From Cyanobacteria bacterium OH_PDB_112 (GTDB lineage: Bacteria; Cyanobacteriota; Vampirovibrionia; Gastranaerophilales; CAJFVJ01), in contig JAEWLZ010000105.1 of assembly GCA_023457295.1 (NCBI GenBank), forward strand, positions 1 through 12,238: a stretch of DNA of 12,238 bases, read 5' to 3'. The notes beneath the pieces are model-generated. The model saw only the letters and a list, made by a program, of their open reading frames with translations. It made no database searches and was not told the DNA's origin. Numbering within the stretch: position 1 is the stretch's first letter; each line of letters opens with the position of its first letter. Shown one piece after another: positions 1-5,083 of this stretch. A program made the translations under genes and the position numbers.

Positions 1-554
1 CCAGCGGCATAGCCAGAGGCGAGAGTAGTCATTGCAACAAGACGTATATTACTGCTTTTGTCCATTAAACTTTTATTTAAAAGAGCCGTTAATGCAGCAT
101 CTCGTTTTCTGGAATCATCTTCCTTGAATCTTCCCATTACTTCTTTTACCCCGGTCATCCTTATTTGTTCGTTGGGGTTATTAAGATAATTTTCAACCGT
201 CATTATATATTCATCTGAAAGAGGAACGATTTCTTTTTTCTTGCCTTGAGGTTTAGTTGATTCTGTTGGTTCAGCTTTAGCCTGAACAGGAAGGGTCTTA
301 GAAACAGGTTCTTCGGCTTCCGCAGGGTTTATCGCTGCTTTAGAAATCACAGGAGGAGGAGGCAAAGTTTGTGCCTGAGGATAACTATATATAGGCATAT
401 AAGGGATTTGTGCCTGGCCTGTCCCGTAAACTGACGGACTTATTATATTTATATTTACGGCAGAAGGAGACATAGGAGAAGACACAGTTCTACCAACAGT
501 ATTAGAGAACGCCTGTGGCTGGATTTGTTGATAATTACTGTAATCATTAACCAT
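1..554 (-). CDS. HEAT-repeat-like protein with proline-rich N-terminus (3' end beyond window)
   Basis: The reading frame opens at ATG 554-552 and stays open for 184 codons to the left edge, so the C-terminus is missing. Residues 1 to about 110 are low complexity and rich in Gln, Ser and Pro, with a run of four prolines near residue 65 and a Lys/Glu/Pro-rich linker; this part looks disordered. Residues 113-184 form amphipathic helix pairs typical of HEAT or armadillo-like repeats, for example IRMTGVKEVMGRF, then RDAALTALLNKSL, then NIRLVAMTTLASGYA. An AAAGGTG ribosome site lies about 9 bases upstream of the ATG. There is no signal peptide, so a cytoplasmic scaffold or protein-binding role is likely. 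No enzymatic motif is visible in the part present. It is divergent from the YkgJ operon. The HEAT assignment comes from repeat texture only; the function is unknown. Confidence 0.7.
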   Translation of the reverse strand, partial: MVNDYSNYQQIQPQAFSNTVGRTVSSPMSPSAVNINIISPSVYGTGQAQIPYMPIYSYPQAQTLPPPPVISKAAINPAEAEEPVSKTLPVQAKAEPTESTKPQGKKKEIVPLSDEYIMTVENYLNNPNEQIRMTGVKEVMGRFKEDDSRKRDAALTALLNKSLMDKSSNIRLVAMTTLASGYAA

Positions 555-619
555 TATTGTGCACACCTTTTACCTTTAACTTAAATTTTTAAAAACCTTT
601 AGATTCAAAAAATTGCCTA

Positions 620-648
620 ATAAAAGGTATTTTGTTACGTTTTGTTAA
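620..648 (-). promoter_or_regulatory. Candidate sigma-70 promoter for the HEAT-repeat gene
   Basis: On the minus strand there is a TTAACA -35 box (648-643), a 17-base spacer and a TTTTAT -10 box (625-620). This would start transcription about 60 bases before the ATG at 554. The -10 box is a weak match, and AT-rich DNA yields such matches by chance. Confidence 0.33.
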
Positions 649-700
649 TAAGACATACAATTTAAGCTTAATAACCTGTTTTATTAACATTCTAATAGAT

Positions 701-721
701 TATAATTAAATTTGAAGGAGG
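701..721 (+). promoter_or_regulatory. -10 box and strong ribosome site of the YkgJ-deaminase operon
   Basis: A perfect TATAAT lies at 701-706 with no convincing -35 box. AAGGAGG at 715-721 is only 4 bases before the ATG at 726. If this -10 box is used, the leader would be very short, about 13 bases. The ribosome site is strong; the promoter call is weaker. Confidence 0.4.
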
Positions 722-725
722 GGGC

Positions 726-1322
726 ATGGATTATAAAAAAAGTTATAATGAAAAAGATACCGACGGACGGAGTATAGCTGATTTATGCAGAATGTGCGGT
801 CAATGTTGCAGAGCAATTGCAACTGAGTTTACGCATGAAGAACTTATAAAAATGTCGAAAAATAATGAAAAAGAAGCTAAAATTTTTGTAGAATTTTTCA
901 AACAATACAAAAATATCGAAGAAGTAAAAAAAATTGCCCCGGAACACGTAAAACAAGTTCTAAAACACAAATATATTTCTGAAGATTCAGTAGGAAATGA
1001 AGTATCCTTTTATTATTGTGAAAAAATATCGCCTGACAACAAATGTTCAATTCATACGGAAAGACCTATTTGCTGCCGAAGAGCGCCTCAAGACGGCTGG
1101 GCGGTAATGCCTCCTGGGTGTGGATATGCCGGTTGGCAACTTGAAGAAAGAGAAAGAATAAAAAGCAATATTAGAAGCATGAAAGAAAAAATTTATGAGA
1201 TAGAAATGCTTGAAGGTGAAAATGCCTTTATCGAAGAATTAAATATGTCTCTAAAAGATTTAAAAAAGTTTGTAGAAGAAAAATCCGAACCATTCAGAAA
1301 ATATGGCTCAAAAGGTTGGTAA
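726..1322 (+). CDS. YkgJ-family cysteine-cluster protein (first of tandem pair)
   Basis: This 198-residue protein has the CxxCxxCC signature of the YkgJ/UPF0153 family (Pfam CxxCxxCC, putative zinc- or iron-chelating). The visible ligands are Cys21, Cys24, Cys27 and Cys28, then Cys98, Cys107 with His110 (CSIH), Cys116/Cys117 in the ERPICC segment, and Cys132 in PPGCGY. The middle (residues 40-80) and the C-terminal 60 residues are charged and helical. There is no signal peptide or membrane segment, so it is probably cytoplasmic. The family is widespread and presumed to bind a metal or Fe-S centre, but its reaction is not established. It is followed after 6 bases by a second, diverged family member, then by an overlapping dCMP deaminase gene, so the three are probably one transcript. 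The start is fixed by AAGGAGG just upstream. Confidence 0.85.
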   Translation: MDYKKSYNEKDTDGRSIADLCRMCGQCCRAIATEFTHEELIKMSKNNEKEAKIFVEFFKQYKNIEEVKKIAPEHVKQVLKHKYISEDSVGNEVSFYYCEKISPDNKCSIHTERPICCRRAPQDGWAVMPPGCGYAGWQLEERERIKSNIRSMKEKIYEIEMLEGENAFIEELNMSLKDLKKFVEEKSEPFRKYGSKGW

Positions 1323-1328
1323 AAAGTA

Positions 1329-1862
1329 ATGTCAGAAATAGCAAAAAGAGTTGAAGAACTTTTAAAATTACCTCAAGAACTTTGCAATACCTGCGGTAAA
1401 TGCTGTCGTATTGCCACATTTAAAGGTGGATTTACTTATGAAAAAGTATTGGAATTATCACAAAAAAAACCGCTAAACGAAGATGAAGCTATTCAAATCG
1501 ATGGCGCAAAAGATTTTTTAACTATTTTTGCACCTTACGAATCAACCGCAAAAGCTCGTGAATTTGCACCTCAATTTGTGAATGAAACCCTAGCTCATTT
1601 TAATAAAAAAGATGATGAGATGACATTTTTTACCTGCAAATTTATAGGAGATAATAACCTTTGCATGATTCACGAAGACAGACCTCATCTTTGCAGGATG
1701 TACCCTATTCCTCATGAAAAAACTCTTTTCAACCCGGGATGCGGATTTAAAGAACAAGCTCAAAAAAATTGGGCTGAAATACAAGAAATTTTAAGAAAAC
1801 TCGATGAACTTGCAAAACCGTTTAATTTAGGAGCAGAAAATGGAAATAATAAACTGGACTGA
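1329..1862 (+). CDS. YkgJ-family cysteine-cluster protein (second of tandem pair)
   Basis: This 177-residue paralogue of the preceding gene shares its ligand layout: Cys19, Cys22, Cys25 and Cys26 (CNTCGKCC), Cys103, Cys112 with His115 (CMIH), Cys122 in the DRPHLCR segment, and Cys138 in NPGCGF. It has a single Cys where the neighbour has CysCys, and a shorter C-terminal tail. No export signal is present. No good ribosome site precedes its ATG, and it begins 6 bases after the upstream stop, so translation is probably coupled. Its 3' end overlaps the next gene by 23 bases. The two proteins have diverged a lot apart from the cysteines, which suggests an old duplication or a heteromeric pair. The metal bound and the function are unknown. 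Confidence 0.85.
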   Translation: MSEIAKRVEELLKLPQELCNTCGKCCRIATFKGGFTYEKVLELSQKKPLNEDEAIQIDGAKDFLTIFAPYESTAKAREFAPQFVNETLAHFNKKDDEMTFFTCKFIGDNNLCMIHEDRPHLCRMYPIPHEKTLFNPGCGFKEQAQKNWAEIQEILRKLDELAKPFNLGAENGNNKLD

Positions 1863-2319
1863 TTATTTTATAGAAGTTGCCAAAACAGCGTCACTTCGCT
1901 CAAATTGTTTGAGAGCACAGGTGGGAGCTGTTATTGTAGCACCGGATAGAACCGTGAAAGCAACAGGTTATAACGGAACTCCGTCTAAAGTTACTTCTTG
2001 TGCGGAAAGAAATTTTTGCTATCGGGTTGCAAATAATATCCCATCAGGGACAAGATATGAAACTTGCCGAAGTATTCATGCTGAACAAAATGCCATTATT
2101 CAAGCAGGAAAAGAACGTTCTGAAGGCGCAACTATGTATATTTACGGACATGATTTTATTTGTATATTATGCAAAAGATTTATAGTCCAAGCAGGAATAA
2201 AAGAAGTATTTTTACGTAAAAATATGTCTTCACCGATTCTGAGAGTAACAGCAGACGAACTTCGTCATCAACTTGAAGAAGTTGATTTTGAAACTATTGC
2301 AGAAACAAAAACAAAATAA
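1840..2319 (+). CDS. Deoxycytidylate (dCMP) deaminase family protein
   Basis: This 159-residue zinc deaminase of the cytidine/deoxycytidylate deaminase fold is expected to convert dCMP to dUMP and ammonia, feeding thymidylate synthesis. The catalytic H80-A-E82 motif (SIHAEQNAI) and the Cys108-x-x-Cys111 zinc pair are intact. The N-terminal LRAQVGAVIV strand and the GYNGTPS loop are typical of the dCMP branch. Cys54, Cys60 and Cys76 in the insert before HAE could form a second metal site, as in some dCMP deaminases. The proline that usually precedes the CxxC pair is isoleucine here. The ATG lies inside the end of the preceding YkgJ gene, 9 bases after AGGAG, so translation is coupled. No thymidylate synthase gene is in the window. 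A ComEB-like or tRNA-deaminase role is less likely on length and motif. Confidence 0.85.
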   Translation: MEIINWTDYFIEVAKTASLRSNCLRAQVGAVIVAPDRTVKATGYNGTPSKVTSCAERNFCYRVANNIPSGTRYETCRSIHAEQNAIIQAGKERSEGATMYIYGHDFICILCKRFIVQAGIKEVFLRKNMSSPILRVTADELRHQLEEVDFETIAETKTK

Positions 2320-2790
2320 TTATTTCAATAAGAAAGAAGCATTTGTATTAAAAATTTCTTCCTTTACGATGATTTTTCCTGAGTTATTTTTTCCAAAAAT
2401 AATTGTAGCGGGCAATCTTTCTTTACTGGTAGAAGGATGTCTTAAAGCTTTTACAACAACATCTTCTCCTGACTGATAAAAAGAGACATTGGTATAAATA
2501 TTACTATATCCTTGCAATAAAGCAGCTTTGCTATAACCTATAAGCATAGTCTTGTACATTCCGATAGGTAAAATTTTCGTATAACTTGAACCATCAGGAT
2601 TTTGAACAACTCTTTTTATTAAAGAATTTTTGTCATACATTCCTATAAGTGCCACACTGCAATCATTTGAGCATTTTACATATTTTTGAAAAGCTTGTTT
2701 CCCTTGTTCTAAGGTAATTGAACAAGCTGTATTTTGAAAAATAAAACTAACTGTTAAAAAAATAACTATAACTCTTAAGTTTTTGAGCAT
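2320..2790 (-). CDS. Small exported protein of unknown function
   Basis: This 156-residue protein has a clear N-terminal export signal: a short basic start (MLKNLR), a hydrophobic core at about residues 7-18, and a likely cut near residue 23 (NTAC-S). The lipobox is poor because Asn sits at -3, so a signal peptidase I substrate is more likely than a lipoprotein. The mature part has two close cysteines (Cys40 and Cys44) that could form a disulfide, followed by short beta-like stretches ending in KIIVKEEIF. I recognise no domain. ATG 2790 is preferred over an in-frame GTG six bases upstream because GGGAG sits 7 bases before the ATG but abuts the GTG. The stop codon directly abuts the stop of the convergent dCMP deaminase gene. 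Confidence 0.72.
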   Translation of the reverse strand: MLKNLRVIVIFLTVSFIFQNTACSITLEQGKQAFQKYVKCSNDCSVALIGMYDKNSLIKRVVQNPDGSSYTKILPIGMYKTMLIGYSKAALLQGYSNIYTNVSFYQSGEDVVVKALRHPSTSKERLPATIIFGKNNSGKIIVKEEIFNTNASFLLK

Positions 2791-2796
2791 AAACAC

Positions 2797-2803
2797 TCTC
2801 CCA
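2797..2803 (-). promoter_or_regulatory. Ribosome binding site deciding the start of the exported protein
   Basis: The minus-strand sequence here is TGGGAGA. It lies 7 bases from ATG 2790 but directly against the in-frame GTG at 2796, which favours the ATG. A TATAAT on the minus strand (2814-2809) lies just beyond it, but with too little room for a normal leader. Confidence 0.5.
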
Positions 2804-2899
2804 ATAAAATTATAATATAAAAAAATAAAGTTAACCTTAATTGTGTTGCTAATTTTGTAACTAATCCTATTGGCTATAAATATATACCAAGGTTTCTAA

Positions 2900-2927
2900 T
2901 TTTCAATTTAGTCAAATGGGGTATGAT
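2900..2927 (+). promoter_or_regulatory. Candidate sigma-70 promoter for the glycosyltransferase unit
   Basis: TTTTCA (2900-2905), a 16-base spacer and TATGAT (2922-2927) would place the transcript start near 2934, about 24 bases before the TTG start codon. Confidence 0.35.
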
Positions 2928-2943
2928 ATTTTTGGACTTTGGC

Positions 2944-2950
2944 AGGAGGA
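2944..2950 (+). promoter_or_regulatory. Ribosome binding site supporting a TTG start
   Basis: AGGAGGA ends 7 bases before TTG 2958. There is no in-frame ATG before residue 80 of the frame, so this near-perfect site decides the unusual TTG start. Confidence 0.75.
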
Positions 2951-2957
2951 TTAGCAG

Positions 2958-4043
2958 TTGAGAATTTTAGCTATACCTAAAAATACAGATAAAAAATACA
3001 GTTTTGAGTTATTCGAACTTTTACGCTATTACCAAAATGAAGTTATAAGCTTTGAGGAAAAAAGACCTTTACCGATAATAAAAATCTTTTCTCTTTTTCA
3101 AAAATTCAAAACATCTTTTGGATTAAAAAATGAGTCAGTTTCAAATAAATTAGACAAGATTTTACAAAAAGACAGATTCGATTTTTTTTGGAATATGGGA
3201 CTCAACAGAGACCATCTTCATATTCTTGCCCAAAGGGCACAAAATCGAAGAATAAGATTCATACAAACAATCGCTGAAGATGCTTTGATTTGTTCAAAAA
3301 ACGAAACTTTTTATGATAAACCGCATTACGAACTTGATAAGTTAGTCAAATTTTATGACCCTAATATTGATTTATTTTTGGTCAACAGCAAGTTCATAAA
3401 AAACATTTTACAAAAAAACGGAATTGATGAAGAAAAAATTATTCATATTTCTGCGTTCATTGATACTTTAAAATACAAACCTTGTTTCAAGTCTGAAAAT
3501 TATTGTATATATAGATATCGCGAAGAAGATAAAAATGGTTTAAATTTTTTGATAGACGCAATGAAAAAAATTCCCAAACACAAACTCATTGTAACCTCGA
3601 ATAAAAATAAAAATTTAAAGAAAAAATTTAATCTTCAAAATGTTCTTTTTCTTGAAAATTTAAACGAAACAGAAGAACAAAATCTTTTAAAAATGGCAAG
3701 ATTTTCAATTGTATTTTCAGATATACAGCCACAAGAAATTCTTGAAAACTATGCAATGGGAAAACCTGTTTTGGCAGTTCACTCCGGCTCAAATGAAGAA
3801 TATATGGTAAACACCTATTCAGGCCTTTTATTTAATAATGATTTAAATGATTTAAGCGGAAAAATAGATTATTTGATGCAAAGCCCTGATTTTTGCACTG
3901 AAGCGGGTAAGTTCGCAAGAAGTCTTGCTCAAAATTGTTTTGACAAACAAAATCATTACAATAGAATTTTTCAAGCGATACATACAATCCCTAAAAAAGA
4001 ACTCTTAAATACCTTTAATGATAAGTATCTCAACATTTCTTAA
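2958..4043 (+). CDS. GT4-like glycosyltransferase
   Basis: This 361-residue protein has a GT-B glycosyltransferase layout. The N-terminal acceptor half (1-170) ends in NSKFIKNIL and an HISAFIDTLKYKP segment, matching the usual nGVD...F.P hinge of GT4 enzymes. The C-terminal nucleotide-sugar half contains GLNFLIDAM, KLIVTS, NVLFLENL and the donor-site block at 255-271. In that block the usual E-x7-E motif reads Asp255-x7-Glu263, followed by NYAMGKPVLA. No membrane segment is present, so it is probably a cytoplasmic or peripheral enzyme of cell-surface glycan or glycolipid synthesis; donor and acceptor cannot be named. The start is TTG with a strong ribosome site. A 47-residue gene follows after 80 bases with no terminator between them, so the two may share a transcript. 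Lys, Asn and Phe content is high, as in its neighbours. Confidence 0.75.
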   Translation: MRILAIPKNTDKKYSFELFELLRYYQNEVISFEEKRPLPIIKIFSLFQKFKTSFGLKNESVSNKLDKILQKDRFDFFWNMGLNRDHLHILAQRAQNRRIRFIQTIAEDALICSKNETFYDKPHYELDKLVKFYDPNIDLFLVNSKFIKNILQKNGIDEEKIIHISAFIDTLKYKPCFKSENYCIYRYREEDKNGLNFLIDAMKKIPKHKLIVTSNKNKNLKKKFNLQNVLFLENLNETEEQNLLKMARFSIVFSDIQPQEILENYAMGKPVLAVHSGSNEEYMVNTYSGLLFNNDLNDLSGKIDYLMQSPDFCTEAGKFARSLAQNCFDKQNHYNRIFQAIHTIPKKELLNTFNDKYLNIS

Positions 4044-4123
4044 CAAAGCAGCCCGAAATTCTAAAGATTACTCCCAATATAACCGATAAAAATATTATCA
4101 AGGGATACATCAGGAGTAGTCAA

Positions 4124-4267
4124 ATGGAAAATAAATCAACAAATTTAAAATTATATTCAGAAGAAATCACAGAACTTATCAACGATATTGATGAAGTGGA
4201 AAAAAGCAAAGATTTGCTTTTGGATAACTTTAAATCAATGTTTTTAGAACTCTCTACAAACAATTAA
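4124..4267 (+). CDS. 47-residue acidic helical protein, unknown
   Basis: The short frame runs from ATG 4124 to TAA 4265-4267 and encodes 47 residues. AGGAG at 4112-4116 stands an ideal 7 bases upstream, and a strong terminator begins 32 bases after the stop; together these make it a credible gene despite its size. The product is acidic and helical, with the heptad-like core YSEEITELINDIDEVEKSKD followed by a hydrophobic C-terminal helix (LLLDNFKSMFLEL). It could form a small coiled coil. There is no signal or membrane segment. It lies 80 bases after the glycosyltransferase and probably shares its transcript, so it might be an accessory or regulatory subunit, but no function can be assigned. 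Confidence 0.65.
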   Translation: MENKSTNLKLYSEEITELINDIDEVEKSKDLLLDNFKSMFLELSTNN

Positions 4268-4298
4268 ACTCTAAGTAGGTTGGTTTAGGTTAAGCTTT

Positions 4299-4333
4299 AA
4301 AGTCCCCTGTCGGTGTGGGGACTTTTATTTTTT
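4299..4333 (+). terminator. Rho-independent terminator after the glycosyltransferase unit
   Basis: AAAGTCCCC (4299-4307) pairs perfectly with GGGGACTTT (4317-4325) around a 9-base loop, and ATTTTTT follows. The orientation fits termination of the rightward glycosyltransferase and 47-residue gene. Confidence 0.9.
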
Positions 4334-4335
4334 GC

Positions 4336-4368
4336 AAAAAATTAAGCCTCGCTGCGCACAGCAAGGCT
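4336..4368 (-). terminator. Rho-independent terminator of the 31-residue peptide unit
   Basis: On the minus strand a hairpin (arms 4368-4359 and 4354-4345, ten positions with one mismatch, loop of 4) is followed by TAATTTTTT. On the plus strand no T-run follows the hairpin, so it serves leftward transcription. The only candidate leftward unit here is the short frame at 4403-4498. Confidence 0.8.
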
Positions 4369-4402
4369 ATTATCATGCACTCTATAATATTTTTTAATCT
4401 TT

Positions 4403-4498
4403 TTAGTGATGAAGCGCTTCTACTTGAGAAGGGATTAAAATGAAGGTCACAAAGACCAATAATGATAAAGTTACGACATTTGAAACAAGTTCTAACAT
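4403..4498 (-). CDS. 31-residue single-helix membrane peptide
   Basis: The frame runs from ATG 4498 to TAA 4405-4403 and encodes 31 residues. An acidic N-terminus (MLELVSN) leads into a hydrophobic stretch of about 17 residues (VVTLSLLVFVTFILI), then a short polar tail ending in EALHH. It looks like a single transmembrane helix. It is bracketed by its own candidate promoter (4604-4577) and its own terminator (4368-4336), giving an autonomous transcript of about 230 bases. No rightward gene could use that terminator. The ribosome site (GCGGGT) is weak. Small membrane peptides of this kind include accessory subunits of membrane complexes and type I toxins; I do not recognise this one. A 27-codon frame with a reasonable ribosome site overlaps it on the other strand. 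Confidence 0.5.
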   Translation of the reverse strand: MLELVSNVVTLSLLVFVTFILIPSQVEALHH

Positions 4499-4571
4499 TT
4501 TTGACCCGCTTTCTTTTTTATGAATCTAGGTACTTATTTTATTCCACTATTTGTTCACTAATAAACATCTG

Positions 4572-4599
4572 AAAAGATTATACTTTCGTATAATCTTTT
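4572..4599. repeat. Perfect 12-bp inverted repeat with opposed TATAAT boxes
   Basis: The arms at 4572-4583 and 4588-4599 are exact reverse complements around TTTC. Each arm contains TATAAT, one per strand (plus 4589-4594, minus 4582-4577). No long T-run follows on either side and only three of twelve pairs are G-C, so it is a poor terminator. A promoter-overlapping operator is more plausible. Confidence 0.55.
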
Positions 4600-4604
4600 G
4601 TAAA
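4577..4604 (-). promoter_or_regulatory. Candidate sigma-70 promoter for the 31-residue peptide
   Basis: On the minus strand, TTTACA (4604-4599, five of six consensus bases), a 16-base spacer and a perfect TATAAT (4582-4577) predict a start near 4570 and a leader of about 72 bases. The box lies within the inverted repeat, which could bring it under repressor control. Confidence 0.5.
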
Positions 4605-4609
4605 AAGAT

Positions 4610-4638
4610 TTGAATAAAAAATAATATATGCGCATAAT
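4610..4638 (+). promoter_or_regulatory. Candidate sigma-70 promoter for the zinc-ribbon gene
   Basis: TTGAAT (4610-4615), a 17-base spacer and CATAAT (4633-4638) place the start about 29 bases before the ATG at 4674. A 10-base palindrome TATGCGCATA (4627-4636) overlaps the -10 box and could be an operator. Confidence 0.45.
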
Positions 4639-4660
4639 ATAAATATAGAATTTTTATTTT

Positions 4661-4664
4661 GAGG
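4661..4664 (+). promoter_or_regulatory. Ribosome binding site deciding the zinc-ribbon start
   Basis: GAGG lies 9 bases before ATG 4674. An in-frame TTG (4659) overlaps this site and an in-frame ATG (4665) directly follows it, so 4674 is the best start. Confidence 0.55.
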
Positions 4665-4673
4665 ATGGTAAGA

Positions 4674-5003
4674 ATGGAAAACATAAATTCAATTAAATTA
4701 TTTTTTTCAAAAATGAAATGTACAAGATGTGAAAATTACTTTGAAGACGAAGATATTGAAATTTTAAGAGAAGAAGGAAATTATACAGTCGTAAGAATTC
4801 ATTGTGAACACTGTCAAAAAAATATTGGTATTGCTATTTTAGGTATAGACAAAGAGCAAATGAGAAATACACTTGAACTGAATCAACCTGATATAAAGCA
4901 AGAATTACCACCTATTGATTATGATGATGTTCTTAAAGCAAGAGACTTTTTCCAAGGCTTGGGCGATGACTGGCTGAAATTTATTCCCGCAGAATATAAA
5001 TAA
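4674..5003 (+). CDS. Zinc-ribbon protein of unknown function
   Basis: This 109-residue protein carries two Cys pairs, Cys16-x-x-Cys19 (CTRC) and Cys44-x-x-Cys47 (CEHC), separated by an acidic stretch and a beta strand (TVVRIH). This is the spacing expected of a rubredoxin-like or zinc-ribbon fold. A hydrophobic strand (IGIAILGI) follows, then an acidic linker and a C-terminal helical segment (YDDVLKARDFFQGLGDDWLKF). It has no signal peptide and is probably cytoplasmic; a small nucleic-acid- or protein-binding role is possible but not shown. I chose ATG 4674 on ribosome-site spacing. The gene is monocistronic, with a candidate promoter upstream and a strong bidirectional terminator 18 bases downstream. 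Confidence 0.7.
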   Translation: MENINSIKLFFSKMKCTRCENYFEDEDIEILREEGNYTVVRIHCEHCQKNIGIAILGIDKEQMRNTLELNQPDIKQELPPIDYDDVLKARDFFQGLGDDWLKFIPAEYK

Positions 5004-5020
5004 CTTGTTTTTTAATAATT

Positions 5021-5055
5021 AAAAAAGCGGATGTTTTTAAACACCCGCTTTTTTT
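5021..5055. terminator. Bidirectional rho-independent terminator
   Basis: AAGCGG (5025-5030) pairs with CCGCTT (5045-5050), with inner TGT/ACA pairs and a TTTTAA loop. A-runs and T-runs flank it on both sides, so it works in either direction. It lies between the convergent zinc-ribbon and PFOR genes and probably ends both. Confidence 0.9.
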
Positions 5056-5083
5056 AAGTTTTAACAAAGACGTACTGGGTTCG

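Noticed and set aside
643..689. 9-base inverted repeat TGTTAATAA/TTATTAACA in the divergent promoter region
   Set aside because: The arms are AT-only apart from one base and separated by about 29 bases; likely chance in such AT-rich DNA.
4440..4523. 27-codon plus-strand frame (MKVTKTNNDK...) with AAGGGA 5 bases upstream
   Set aside because: It has no convincing promoter and no terminator in its direction, and it is antisense to the better-supported 31-residue peptide. Kept only as a remark.
4659..4673. Earlier TTG and ATG starts for the zinc-ribbon gene
   Set aside because: Both overlap or directly follow the GAGG ribosome site; ATG 4674 has proper spacing.
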